Below, piece after piece: positions 15,395 to 23,625 of a stretch of 64,000 nucleotides of DNA. Origin of the DNA: Arthrobacter sp. Marseille-P9274 (GTDB lineage: Bacteria > Actinomycetota > Actinomycetes > Actinomycetales > Micrococcaceae); contig NZ_CAMPOV010000001.1 of assembly GCF_946892675.1 (NCBI RefSeq), forward strand, positions 656,033 through 720,032. The letters run 5' to 3'. The number at the start of each line of letters is the position of its first letter. Within the stretch, counting starts at the first letter, position 1. A model generated the notes under the pieces. That model had not been told where the DNA came from, ran no database searches, and worked only from the letters and a program-made list of their open reading frames with translations. The translations under genes and the position numbers were made by a program.

Positions 15395-16516
15395 CTATTT
15401 CCCGTGTCCCGCCCCGGCCAGGTCCTCCATCACCGACCGCCCGGGGACCGGAGGCAGCCCGGCCCCGACCAGCGACGCAATCTCCTTCCCGACGCCCGCG
15501 GTGTCCAGGCCCATGCCTGACCCGGAAAGCTGCGGCAGGCCGGCCAGCACCTGCACGGCCGCGGCCTCGATCGCCAGAGCCGCCTCCCGCTCGCCCAGCG
15601 AGGCCAGGCACATCGCGGTGGAGAGCACGGCGCCCACCGGGTTCGCCCAGCCCCGCCCGGCAATGTCCGGCGCAGACCCGTGGATCGCCTCGAACATGCT
15701 CGGGGCCGAGCCGTCCAGGTTCAGGTTGGCGCTGGCCGCCACCCCCAGCCCGCCCTGGATCACGGCGCCGAGGTCGGTGATGATGTCGCCGAACAGGTTG
15801 TCGGTCACAACCACGTCGAACCGCTCCGGCGCGACCGGCAGGTGGAAGCACATCGCGTCGACGTGCACGTAGTCCACCTCCACATCCGGATAGCGTAGGC
15901 CGACCTCGTCCACGGTGTCCTGCCAGAGATTGCCGGCCTCGATGAGGATGTTCTTCTTGTGGCACAGCGTCAGCTTCTTCCGCCGCTGCTGCGCCAGCTG
16001 GAAGGAGTAGTCGACCACGCGCTCGATCCCGGGCCGCGTGTTGACGGACTCCTGCACGGCCACCGCATACGGGGTGCCGGCGTGCACCGTGGAACCGCGG
16101 CCGACGTAGGCACCCTCGGTGTTCTCCCGCACGATCACCAGGTCGCAGCGCTCCGGCGTCAGCCCGGCGATCGGCGTCGCCACTCCCGCGTACAGCTTGA
16201 CCGGACGCAGGTTCACCGCCTGCTGGAACGCCTTGCGCATCGCGAGGATGAAGCCTCGTTCCAGGACTCCCGGCTTCACTGCAGGGTCGCCCATCGCGCC
16301 GAACAGCACGGCGTCGTGGCCGCGCAACTGCTCCTCCAGGTCCGGTGTCCACAGCTCGCCCGTGCGCAGGTAGTGCCGCGCGCCCGCCTCGATCCGCGTC
16401 AGCTCCGTGCCGAATCCGAAGGCGGTTTCCGCCGCGGCGAGCACCTGTAGGGAGGCGTCGATGACTTCCGGGCCGATGCCGTCGCCGGGAACGACGGCGA
16501 TCCGATGGTTGCGCAC
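15395..16516 (-). CDS. Isopropylmalate/isocitrate/tartrate dehydrogenase family enzyme
   Basis: 373 residues from GTG 16516 (VRNHRIAVVPGDGIGPEV), preceded by AGGAAGG. The beta-decarboxylating dehydrogenase family is clear: VRENTEGAYVGRGS, KLTLCHKKNIL, VDAMCFHLPVAPERFDVVVTDNLFGDIITDLGA, and SAPDIAGRGWANPVGAVLSTAMCL. Metal-ligand aspartates are in TDNLFGDI. It differs from housekeeping LeuB in several places (for example RENTEGAY instead of REGTEGPY), so it is probably a paralogue acting on a tartrate, malate or homoisocitrate-type hydroxyacid. No leuA, leuC or leuD genes flank it. It is divergent to an ALDH gene and shares a 196-bp control region with it. Confidence 0.85.
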   Translation of the reverse strand: MRNHRIAVVPGDGIGPEVIDASLQVLAAAETAFGFGTELTRIEAGARHYLRTGELWTPDLEEQLRGHDAVLFGAMGDPAVKPGVLERGFILAMRKAFQQAVNLRPVKLYAGVATPIAGLTPERCDLVIVRENTEGAYVGRGSTVHAGTPYAVAVQESVNTRPGIERVVDYSFQLAQQRRKKLTLCHKKNILIEAGNLWQDTVDEVGLRYPDVEVDYVHVDAMCFHLPVAPERFDVVVTDNLFGDIITDLGAVIQGGLGVAASANLNLDGSAPSMFEAIHGSAPDIAGRGWANPVGAVLSTAMCLASLGEREAALAIEAAAVQVLAGLPQLSGSGMGLDTAGVGKEIASLVGAGLPPVPGRSVMEDLAGAGHGK

Positions 16517-16623
16517 AGGGGTTACCTTCCTGATCACGTGACGGGGTCTCGCCAGCCACGGTACGACGGCGGTGTCCTTCGCAGCGCTTCGTGACGGAAT
16601 TGTGGCGTGCACCACGAAAAGTA

Positions 16624-16653
16624 TTGACCGGCGCTAGAACCATTGGCTAGCCT
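16624..16653 (+). promoter_or_regulatory. Sigma70-like promoter of ALDH/SDR operon
   Basis: TTGACC (16624-16629) and TAGCCT (16648-16653) are separated by 18 bp. Initiation would fall near 16660, directly at the GntR-type palindrome and about 50 bp before the ALDH start. Confidence 0.5.
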
Positions 16654-16662
16654 GACGAAGCC

Positions 16663-16677
16663 ACTGGTCTGACCAGT
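16663..16677. promoter_or_regulatory. GntR/FCD operator ACTGGTCTGACCAGT
   Basis: This is a perfect 15-bp palindrome (7-bp arms around one T). Its TGGTCTGACCA core is identical to one in front of the GntR regulator gene at 30556-30566. FadR-subfamily GntR proteins (for example LldR and PdhR) bind TGGTnnnACCA. It overlaps the predicted transcription start, so binding would repress. Confidence 0.8.
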
Positions 16678-16712
16678 CAACGAGCTGCCCGTGGATGAGC
16701 TGAGGAGGAAGC

Positions 16713-18161
16713 GTGTCCAGCTATTCGAAGGCCCACCCGGACGGACTGCCCGTCGGAGGCGGCTGGGTTCCGTGCGCCGACAGCGCTCCGGTTGTTTTCC
16801 CCTTCGACGGCTCCGTCGTCGGCTATGCTCCCGTGGGAACGGTGGACCACGCCCGGCAGGCACTGGACGCGGCCGAGAAGGTCTTCAAGGAAGTGGCCGG
16901 CCTCGGCGCCGGACGCAAGCGGGCCCTGCTCATCGCGGTCCACGACGCCCTGGCCGAACGCGCTGCCGAGCTGGAAGAACTGCTGGTGCTCGAGACCGGG
17001 AAGCCCCTCGTCGACTGCCGCACCGAGGTCGCCCGGACGCTCACCACCTGGGCGGCCGCCGCGGAAGAAGTGGCCCGCACCCACGGCGAGACTGTGCCGC
17101 TGGACCTGCAGCCCCTGGGCGAAGGAATGGTGGGCTACTGGACCAGGCGCCCCGCCGGCGTCGTTATTGGCATTGCCGGCTTCAACTATCCGCTGCTGCT
17201 GGCCAGCCACAAGCTCGCGCCTGCCCTCGCCGCCGGCTGCCCGATCATCCTCAAGCCCGCTCCGAACACGCCCCTTGCCACGTTGTGGGCCGTGCACCTG
17301 ATCCGCAAAGCCCTCGCCGCCCAGGGCATCGACCCCTCGGCCGTGCAGCTGGTCACCGGCGGGGTCGACGTCGGCGAAACGCTCGTCGCGGACCCGCGCG
17401 CCGCCGTCGTCAGTTTCACCGGCTCCGCCGCGGTGGGCCACCGGATCGCCCGCGCCGCCGCCCCGCGCAAGGCCGTGCTGGAACTCGGGTCGAACACCGG
17501 CTTCATCGTCGCGGCGGATGCCGTGGTTGCCGACGCCGTGGATGCCGTGCTCCGCGGCGGCTTCTACGCCAACGGCCAGGCCTGCATCTCGATCCAGCGG
17601 ATCGTGCTCGAGGAGCCGATCGCCGCGGAGTTCGAGCGGGCGCTGCTGGCCCGGCTCGGCGAGGTCACCGTCGGAGACCCGCGCTCGCCGGAAACCCGGG
17701 TCGCCCCGGTCATCAACGAGGCGTCGGCGCGGCGGATCCTCGGCTGGATCGACGCCGCGCGCAAACGCGGCGCGCGGGTGCTCGCCGGCGGCGCGCTGGA
17801 GGGCCGCAGCGTCCAGCCGACGGTCATGGCGGACGTGCCCGCGGATTCCGAGCTGTGGTGCGAGGAGATCTTCGGGCCCGTGGTCTGCCTGCAGACCGTT
17901 CCCGACATCGACGCCGCGATCGCGCTGGTCAACCAGTCCCGCTACGGGCTGCAGGCCGGCATCTTCACGAAGTCCCTGCCGACGGCCTTCCGCGCGGTGG
18001 ACGAACTGGAGGCCGGCGGCGTGGTGGTCAACGAGATCCCCGGTTTCCGCTCGGACATCATGCCGTACGGCGGCGTGAAGGACTCCGGCATCGGCCGCGA
18101 AGGCCCGCGCTTCGCCATCGAAGAATTCACCGTCACGCGCATGGCGATGATCCGCCCATGA
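16713..18161 (+). CDS. Aldehyde dehydrogenase, GntR-controlled
   Basis: 482 residues from GTG 16713, supported by GAGGAGGAA 6 bases upstream. ALDH motifs: IGIAGFNYPLLLASHKLAPALAAG (FNYP in place of FNFP), SFTGSAAVGHRIA, general base Glu257 in LELGSNTG, and nucleophile Cys291 in NGQACISIQR. The IFGPVVCLQ and PYGGVKDSGIGREGP segments close the domain. It belongs to the broad succinate-semialdehyde/lactaldehyde-type group. It is followed 20 bp later by an SDR gene and preceded by a GntR operator shared with a distant peptide-type transporter. It therefore probably oxidises an aldehyde derived from that imported compound. Confidence 0.9.
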   Translation: MSSYSKAHPDGLPVGGGWVPCADSAPVVFPFDGSVVGYAPVGTVDHARQALDAAEKVFKEVAGLGAGRKRALLIAVHDALAERAAELEELLVLETGKPLVDCRTEVARTLTTWAAAAEEVARTHGETVPLDLQPLGEGMVGYWTRRPAGVVIGIAGFNYPLLLASHKLAPALAAGCPIILKPAPNTPLATLWAVHLIRKALAAQGIDPSAVQLVTGGVDVGETLVADPRAAVVSFTGSAAVGHRIARAAAPRKAVLELGSNTGFIVAADAVVADAVDAVLRGGFYANGQACISIQRIVLEEPIAAEFERALLARLGEVTVGDPRSPETRVAPVINEASARRILGWIDAARKRGARVLAGGALEGRSVQPTVMADVPADSELWCEEIFGPVVCLQTVPDIDAAIALVNQSRYGLQAGIFTKSLPTAFRAVDELEAGGVVVNEIPGFRSDIMPYGGVKDSGIGREGPRFAIEEFTVTRMAMIRP

Positions 18162-18181
18162 CCCCGCACGAAGGACGCACT

Positions 18182-18955
18182 ATGGACTACACCCGGCTTT
18201 TCCAGTTGGACGGCGACCGCGTCCTGGTCGTCGGCGCCGGCAGCGGGATCGGCCGCGAAGCCGCCCTCGCCCTCGCCGCCCACGGGGCCAGTGTGATCTG
18301 CGCGGACCGGGACAGTACGACGGCGGCAGAGACCGCCGCGATGATCGGCGGCTCCGCCACGTCCACCGTTGTGGACGTGCTGGACCAGGACGCCGTACGC
18401 GCCGCCGCGGAGGAGTACTCCGACATCGCGGCGCTCGTCTTCACCGCCGCCACGAATGTCCGCAAGCGGATCGCGGACTACACGATGGACGAGTTCGACC
18501 GGGTGGTCAACCTCAACCTCAAAGCCTCCTTCGCGCTGATCCAGGCGTTCGGCCCGAAGATGGCGACCAACGGCGGCGGCTCGATCATCGGCTTCGCCTC
18601 CATCCGAGCGTTCACGGTGGAACCCGGCCAGGGCGCTTACGCCGCGACCAAGGCCGGCCTCGTCCAGCTCGCCCGCACCGCCGCCGCCGAATTCGGCCCG
18701 TCCAACGTCCGGGTCAACGTCATCGCCCCCGGCGTGGTCGAAACCCCGCTCACGGCGCAGATCAAGGACAACCCCGAGTGGTACAACGCCTACGCCGAAA
18801 AGGGCGCGCTGGGCCGCTGGTCCACGCCCGACGAGCTCGCCGGCGCCGTGGTCTACCTCGCCTCCCGCGCCTCCACCTACGTCACCGGCTCGGTGCTCAT
18901 GGTCGACGGCGGGTGGACGGCGGTCGACGGGCGCTTCGACCCGCCGAACTCCTGA
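18182..18955 (+). CDS. Short-chain dehydrogenase/reductase
   Basis: 257 residues from ATG 18182, preceded by GAAGGACG. Classical SDR: VLVVGAGSGIGREAALALAAHG (NAD), catalytic Ser in FASIRAFTVE, and YAATK active-site Tyr/Lys. The usual NNAG is replaced by TAATN (residues near 83), a mild oddity. C-terminal YVTGSVLMVDGGWTAVDGRF is standard. It forms a two-gene unit with the ALDH just upstream, so the pair may oxidise an alcohol to an aldehyde and then to an acid. The longer frame that starts at 16691 is a shadow of the ALDH. Confidence 0.88.
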   Translation: MDYTRLFQLDGDRVLVVGAGSGIGREAALALAAHGASVICADRDSTTAAETAAMIGGSATSTVVDVLDQDAVRAAAEEYSDIAALVFTAATNVRKRIADYTMDEFDRVVNLNLKASFALIQAFGPKMATNGGGSIIGFASIRAFTVEPGQGAYAATKAGLVQLARTAAAEFGPSNVRVNVIAPGVVETPLTAQIKDNPEWYNAYAEKGALGRWSTPDELAGAVVYLASRASTYVTGSVLMVDGGWTAVDGRFDPPNS

Positions 18956-19005
18956 CGCCCGGGCTCCCGCCGCCCCTCGACAACCCACGCGACGCCGGCC
19001 GCCCC

Positions 19006-19041
19006 CGGCACCTCGTCCTCCCTCGGCACCTCGTCTTCCCT
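19006..19041. repeat. 18-bp tandem repeat between convergent genes
   Basis: CGGCACCTCGTCCTCCCT (19006-19023) is followed directly by CGGCACCTCGTCTTCCCT (19024-19041), one mismatch. It lies in the 125-bp spacer between the SDR and multicopper oxidase stops. Confidence 0.85.
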
Positions 19042-19080
19042 TGGCATCCGGCACCCCTGGAACGCTCCCGACCGTCCCTG

Positions 19081-20568
19081 TCAGCGCACCTCGATGACCG
19101 CCATCATGCCGTTGTCCTCGTGATCGAGGATGTGGCAGTGGAAGACGGAGCGGCCCACGTGGTCGTCGAAGGCGATCCTGACGCGGACCTGCCCGTTCGC
19201 GGGAACGTTGACCACGTCGCGCCAGAGGATTTCCTGCTCCGGCCGCCCGCCGGTTTCGACAAGCTGCATCGGCCAGATGTGTAGGTGGATGGGATGGTCC
19301 ATCGGGCTGGTGTTGGTCAGCGTCCACTCCTCCACGCTGCCCGCCTTCGCCCGGACGTCGGTACGCGCCGGATCGAACTCGCGGCCGTCGATGGTGAAGC
19401 GGCCGAAAGCCGGTCCGCCGCCAGGTCCGTCTTGACCTCCGTCTGGACCTCCGCCCATCATTCCGCCGAAGGCTGCCGAGAACACCAGTTCACGCGTGGC
19501 CGCGGGCGACTCGCCCCGGAGGTCGCGGGAGCCCGGCTGGGCGGCCACGGGTGCCGGGGCCGGGGCTTGCTCCCCCGCCACCACCAGCGCGGCGAGTGTG
19601 TGTTCCCCGCCGGAGTCCTGTCCCATCATGTTGCCCATGCCGCCCATGTTGGCGCGGTTGTAGGGCAAGGTGCGCAGCCGCGACGTCCCCGCGGCAGTCG
19701 TGACGAGCAGGTCCGCCCGGTTGCCGGGCGGCAGGAACATCTCGTCGACTGCGCGGGGAACCGCATAGCGTCCGGAATCCATACCGAGCAGCTGCATCTG
19801 CTGCCCGTCCAGCCTCAGCCGCAGATATCTCGAAACGCACGCATTGACTACGCGCCACCGTTCCCGTTCGCCCGGGCGGGCCTCCAGCCGGGGCCGGACC
19901 TGGCCGTTGAGCAGCAGGACGCCGCCCATGCGCCCCATCATCCGCTCCATGGAAGACGGGCGCTCGATCCTTCCCGAAGGACCCAGCGCCACGTCCGAAA
20001 TCATCAGCACGCGCTCCCTGCTGGCGGCGATCGGTTCCGGGTCCTCGACGATGATGGCACCGTAGAGACCACCGGATACCTGCTCCGCCACGCTTCCGTG
20101 CAGGTGCGGGTGGTACCAATACACCCCGGGCAGGTGGTCCGCCGGCAGCTCGTACTCGTAGTCAAAAGTGCTTCCGGCCTCGATATGGACGAACGGATTG
20201 TCCCCGTTGTCCTGCGGCGAGACATGGAGGCCGTGCACGTGCAGATTGGTGGCCTCGGACAGGTCGTTGCGCAGGGCCACCTTCAGCCGGTCTCCAGGGC
20301 GCAGGCGAAGAGTGGGCCCCGGCAGCATTCCGTTGTAGCGCAGCATCGTCGCTTCCCCGCTGCCAAGCCGGACGGGCCCCCGCGCCGCCGCCAACTGCAC
20401 CTCGAGATTCCTTCCGCTGCTCTTAAGCTCCCGCGGCACGGCCACGGCTCCGCCCGCGGCACCGTCGAGTAGCGCCGCTCCGCGCACCAGCCCGGCTGTG
20501 CCGAGGGCCGTCGCCGCGAGCCCGCCCGCGCCCCACAGCAGCAGCTGACGGCGGCTAACCGGTTCCAC
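19081..20568 (-). CDS. Tat-exported multicopper oxidase
   Basis: About 495 residues if started at GTG 20568, which overlaps the stop of the SHOCT gene and yields the Tat leader VEPVSRRQLLLWGAGGLAA. The open frame extends to ATG 20658, but that part overlaps the SHOCT gene. All copper ligands are present: LHVHGLHVSPQDN, GVYWYHPHLHGS, MDHPIHLHIWPM and VFHCHILDHEDNGMM, giving type 1, 2 and 3 sites. An internal Gly/Met-rich stretch (NMGGMGNMMGQDSG and GGMMGGGPDGGQDGPGGG) is like the Met-rich copper-binding loops of CueO-type enzymes. It would act outside the membrane in copper or metal oxidation, or as a laccase. Confidence 0.9.
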   Translation of the reverse strand: MEPVSRRQLLLWGAGGLAATALGTAGLVRGAALLDGAAGGAVAVPRELKSSGRNLEVQLAAARGPVRLGSGEATMLRYNGMLPGPTLRLRPGDRLKVALRNDLSEATNLHVHGLHVSPQDNGDNPFVHIEAGSTFDYEYELPADHLPGVYWYHPHLHGSVAEQVSGGLYGAIIVEDPEPIAASRERVLMISDVALGPSGRIERPSSMERMMGRMGGVLLLNGQVRPRLEARPGERERWRVVNACVSRYLRLRLDGQQMQLLGMDSGRYAVPRAVDEMFLPPGNRADLLVTTAAGTSRLRTLPYNRANMGGMGNMMGQDSGGEHTLAALVVAGEQAPAPAPVAAQPGSRDLRGESPAATRELVFSAAFGGMMGGGPDGGQDGPGGGPAFGRFTIDGREFDPARTDVRAKAGSVEEWTLTNTSPMDHPIHLHIWPMQLVETGGRPEQEILWRDVVNVPANGQVRVRIAFDDHVGRSVFHCHILDHEDNGMMAVIEVR

Positions 20569-20944
20569 CGGGCACACCTGGGCCGCCAGTTCTGTCCGGC
20601 CCGCCGGTTGCATCAGCGCCACCAGTTCCTGCCGGACCGCCGGGCCCGCCCATTCCACCCGGTCCGCCAGGTCCGACCGATCCGCCCCGGAGCACCCGGA
20701 GCAGCTCGCGGTACTCGTCCACCGTCAGTTCCCCGCGGGCCAGCCGCTCCTCAAGGATGTGTTCGGCGTTGCTCCTGGGCAGGGGCGGAAGCCCGGGCCG
20801 GCCGCCGGAAGCGACCCCGCCGCCCAGGACCCGAACCAGCAGGACCACCAAGACAATCACACCGGCCAGCGCCAGCAGGGCACTGATCCCCATCCAGGCC
20901 GCCATCCCCCAACCACCCCAGCCGCCGCCGTCCCACCACATCAT
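20555..20944 (-). CDS. SHOCT-domain membrane protein with Gly-rich tail
   Basis: 129 residues. A Trp/Gly-rich start (WWDGGGWGGWGMAAWMG) leads into one transmembrane helix (ISALLALAGVIVLVVLLVRVL). The SHOCT motif follows: SNAEHILEERLARGELTVDEYRELLRVL. SHOCT proteins normally end there, but this one continues for about 45 residues of Gly/Pro/Thr repeats (GGPGGMGGPGGPAGTGG). That tail overlaps the possible extended N-terminus of the multicopper oxidase in another frame. AAGGGAG precedes the ATG. It lies between the PNPOx-like gene and the oxidase in one leftward operon. Confidence 0.85.
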   Translation of the reverse strand: MMWWDGGGWGGWGMAAWMGISALLALAGVIVLVVLLVRVLGGGVASGGRPGLPPLPRSNAEHILEERLARGELTVDEYRELLRVLRGGSVGPGGPGGMGGPGGPAGTGGADATGGPDRTGGPGVPGGTG

Positions 20945-20967
20945 GGCCGGGTCTCCCTTCTATCCGC

Positions 20968-21447
20968 TCATTCGAGTCCCGCGCGCGTCGCTTCGTCCAG
21001 GGAGATCCACCACGCTTTGGGCTGGACCACGGCGAAACGGCGGCCGCTGACAGATGACGGCACAATCCGGACGAAGTGGTCTTTGCGACCGGGTTGCCAC
21101 GGGAAGAGGACCCTCGCCACCGAATCAAGGAACTCGTCGGTCACGTCGATCTCGCTGGCATAGCCCTTCAGCACCACGCTCCAGGCGATGCCGGCCTTGG
21201 CATCCACGCCATCGGCCTCCAGCGCCAGCGGAATGTCCCCCTCGATAGCACGCAGGGTCCGCAGCTTGATCCCGGCCCCGGTCCTGAAGACCAAGGAGCC
21301 GTGGTCCACGGTGTAGTTGATCGGGAAGATGTCCGGATGGTCCTCCACCCACAGGGCAAGTCGGCCCAACGAGACGCCCCGCAGAAGCCTCCAGCATTCC
21401 TGTTCGTCCAGGATTTCCGTTTCCGGTGACGCTCCGTGGTTCGGCAT
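20968..21447 (-). CDS. Pyridoxamine 5'-phosphate oxidase-family (split beta-barrel) protein
   Basis: 159 residues from ATG 21447 (MPNHGASPETEILD); ATG 21456 would add three. It has the actinobacterial flavin/F420-binding split-barrel pattern: LDEQECWRLLRGVSLGRLALWVEDHPDIFPINYTVDHGSLVFRTGAG, then ALEADGVDAKAGIAWSVVLKGYASEI and a basic GRKDHFVRIVP. Family members bind FMN, F420 or haem, or sense redox state. It is the first gene of the SHOCT/multicopper oxidase operon. The exact cofactor cannot be decided from sequence. Confidence 0.8.
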   Translation of the reverse strand: MPNHGASPETEILDEQECWRLLRGVSLGRLALWVEDHPDIFPINYTVDHGSLVFRTGAGIKLRTLRAIEGDIPLALEADGVDAKAGIAWSVVLKGYASEIDVTDEFLDSVARVLFPWQPGRKDHFVRIVPSSVSGRRFAVVQPKAWWISLDEATRAGLE

Positions 21448-21559
21448 GAGGCACATGCTAGTCCCGGTCCGGCGGATTAAACAGAGCACAAAGTTCCGGA
21501 TCATAAACCCCGCCTGCGGCCGCCCCAATACTGTCAGTAGCGGCGACTACCGTGGATGC

Positions 21560-23401
21560 ATGGAGGAGTTCCAGCAAGAAGGTCCGACGGCGTGGCGGGG
21601 CTTACCGTCCCGGCCCGCCGGCGCTTTCTCCCTGCTCGAATACCACCTCCACAGGGCCATGTTCGAACGGCGCCTCCGCTTGATGTACCCGGAGGCAGGC
21701 GATCCGCCCAACGAGGACTCGATCGTCCAACCGGACTTTGTCCCGGCGCCGTCCGGGTACCGTACCCCTGCTGATCCACCGGAAGGGAAATCCGCCTCCC
21801 GGGAACTGGTGCGCCGCTCAGAACCGTCAACCCGGCAGGTCGAACCATCCCGGATACCTGCTGCCCTGGGCGTCCCGCCCCAGGCCACGCCGTCTCCGAC
21901 CACGCCCACCCAGGGCACCTCGCCCCACAACATCTCGTCCTCCGATGACCCTGACCAGGCTGCGCCCACGGGCAAGGACCTGGAGACAACCGCGGAGAAT
22001 GCGTCCCCCGTGGACTGGCGGGATGTGTGGGAACAGGTCCCGCCCGCGACGCTGGCGGTCCTCCTCGACGCCGTTGACGTCTGTTCACTCTCCGACGCAG
22101 ACACGTTGGACTACCTGGCCGCGACCGGACGAGTAACGGCATGGGCGCAGGCGATGAAAGTCCGCGGCTTGGCCCGCTTCGCGCAGCACCGGACCGAGGA
22201 CGGGACCGGCATCACGGGCCACGGAGGCTACTCCCGGTTTGCCTCCGGGGAAATCGCCCCGCACATCCATCAATCGAAGCGCTCCGTCAGTAAGGAGCTG
22301 GCTGACGCCGTGCAGCTGTGGAACTGGCTGCCCGGCACGGTGGCCGCGATGGATTCGGGCACCATCGACCTTCCACGGGCAGCGGCAATCGCCCACGGCG
22401 CCCGCGGCTTGCCGGACGATCTCCTACCCGTCTACGAAGCGAACGTACTCCCGGGCGCCGAGAATATCCTGAAGGAGTCCCTGCAGGCTCGAATCCGGGG
22501 CGTGCGCAATGATCTGCACCCGGAAGGCCTCACCGTGCGGCACGAGCGCGAAATGGAAGGACGGGGTGTCTCGTTCTTTCCCCAAGAGGACGGCATGGCC
22601 GAACTGTACATCCGCACTAGTGCCGACAAGGCACTGCTGATCTACAACCTGCTTCAGGCACACGCCATGTCCCTCAAAACCGCCGAGGAAACCCGCACCT
22701 TGGGCCAGCTCCGCGCCGATGTCCTGGCGGACCTGCTCCTGAAGGCGCCGGGACATGCCTTCCAGCCGGCCTCAGCCGCCAGCCCCGGCGACGTCAGTCC
22801 CGACGGGGCTTGCGGATCATGCGCCCGCGGACCTGGCCCGGTCATTGCAGGCGGCAACATCACGGCGTCGGTTGCGGTAACTATCCCCCTAGCGACCGCC
22901 GCCAGGATCGGCACCGAGCCTGGCCACCTCGCCGGATACGGACCGATCCCGCCGGAGACCGCCCGCAATATCGCCGCATTGGCGAAGACCTGGCTGCCGG
23001 TGCTGGTCGATGAAGGCGGCGAGGCGGTGGCCGTCGCAAAGGAGATGCGGCATCCGCCGGAATGGCTCAAACGCACGGTCCGGCTCCGTGACGAAAGCTG
23101 CCGCGGACCCGGCTGCCTCGTCGATTCCAGGCATTGCGAACTGGACCACACCATCGCCTGGGAAGCCGGCGGCAAGACCGAGCTGGCTAACCTCGCGCCG
23201 TACTGCAAACCGGACCACATTGCGAAGCACGAGGGTGGTTGGCGCACCACGCAGGAGGACAAGGGAGTGCTCCGCCATCAAGGCAAGAGCGGCCACGCAT
23301 ACATCAGCTACTCGGACGGCACTTGGATCCGCCTCGGCGTCCAACCACCGCCGGAACCGCCGCCCGACCCCTTCGCCGATCCAACGCCACCGCCCTTCTG
23401 A
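21560..23401 (+). CDS. DUF222/HNH endonuclease-domain protein (13E12 family)
   Basis: 613 residues from ATG 21560 (MEEFQQEGP). The N-terminal ~200 residues are variable and Pro/Thr-rich. The DUF222-like middle includes VDWRDVWEQVPPATLAVLLDAVDV and GTIDLPRAAAIAHGARGLP, and the C-terminal HNH reads CRGPGCLVDSRHCELDH, GGKTELANLAPYC and DHIAKHEGGW with metal and nuclease residues intact. These proteins occur in many copies in Micrococcales and mycobacteria; their role is unknown and linked by some to mobile elements. It is transcribed alone and divergently from the PNPOx gene. The last codons lie inside a repeat that recurs downstream. Confidence 0.9.
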   Translation: MEEFQQEGPTAWRGLPSRPAGAFSLLEYHLHRAMFERRLRLMYPEAGDPPNEDSIVQPDFVPAPSGYRTPADPPEGKSASRELVRRSEPSTRQVEPSRIPAALGVPPQATPSPTTPTQGTSPHNISSSDDPDQAAPTGKDLETTAENASPVDWRDVWEQVPPATLAVLLDAVDVCSLSDADTLDYLAATGRVTAWAQAMKVRGLARFAQHRTEDGTGITGHGGYSRFASGEIAPHIHQSKRSVSKELADAVQLWNWLPGTVAAMDSGTIDLPRAAAIAHGARGLPDDLLPVYEANVLPGAENILKESLQARIRGVRNDLHPEGLTVRHEREMEGRGVSFFPQEDGMAELYIRTSADKALLIYNLLQAHAMSLKTAEETRTLGQLRADVLADLLLKAPGHAFQPASAASPGDVSPDGACGSCARGPGPVIAGGNITASVAVTIPLATAARIGTEPGHLAGYGPIPPETARNIAALAKTWLPVLVDEGGEAVAVAKEMRHPPEWLKRTVRLRDESCRGPGCLVDSRHCELDHTIAWEAGGKTELANLAPYCKPDHIAKHEGGWRTTQEDKGVLRHQGKSGHAYISYSDGTWIRLGVQPPPEPPPDPFADPTPPPF

Positions 23402-23479
23402 ATCCCCGCGCCGCGCCTCTGATCCCCCGTCTCCTGCCCTTCTGGATCCCCGCTCCGCCCTTCTGAATCCTCGCGCCGC
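23391..23479. repeat. Degenerate repeats around stop codon of HNH gene
   Basis: CGCCCTTCTGAATCCCCGCG (from 23391, containing the TGA stop) recurs with changes at 23435-23455 and 23456-23479. The rest of the 224-bp gap to 23625 shows nothing recognisable. Confidence 0.75.
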
Positions 23480-23625
23480 CCTCCGAGGAAGAGCGGGTGC
23501 CGGTCGGCAGTGACCGGTCGCGATCAGCCCGTGACAGTCCTGCCGATCCCTGCGCTGCTCAGTCCGGTTCGGTCGTGGAACGGCCGGCAATGGTTCAGCA
23601 GTTCCACCCGTGGAATTGGGGGGCG

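Noticed and set aside
15395-16516. Housekeeping leuB
   Set aside because: Active-site-loop differences and absence of other leucine genes favour a paralogue.
16691-18181. Upstream extension of the SDR frame
   Set aside because: It runs through the ALDH gene in another frame and is Arg/Pro-rich; the SDR fold begins at 18182.
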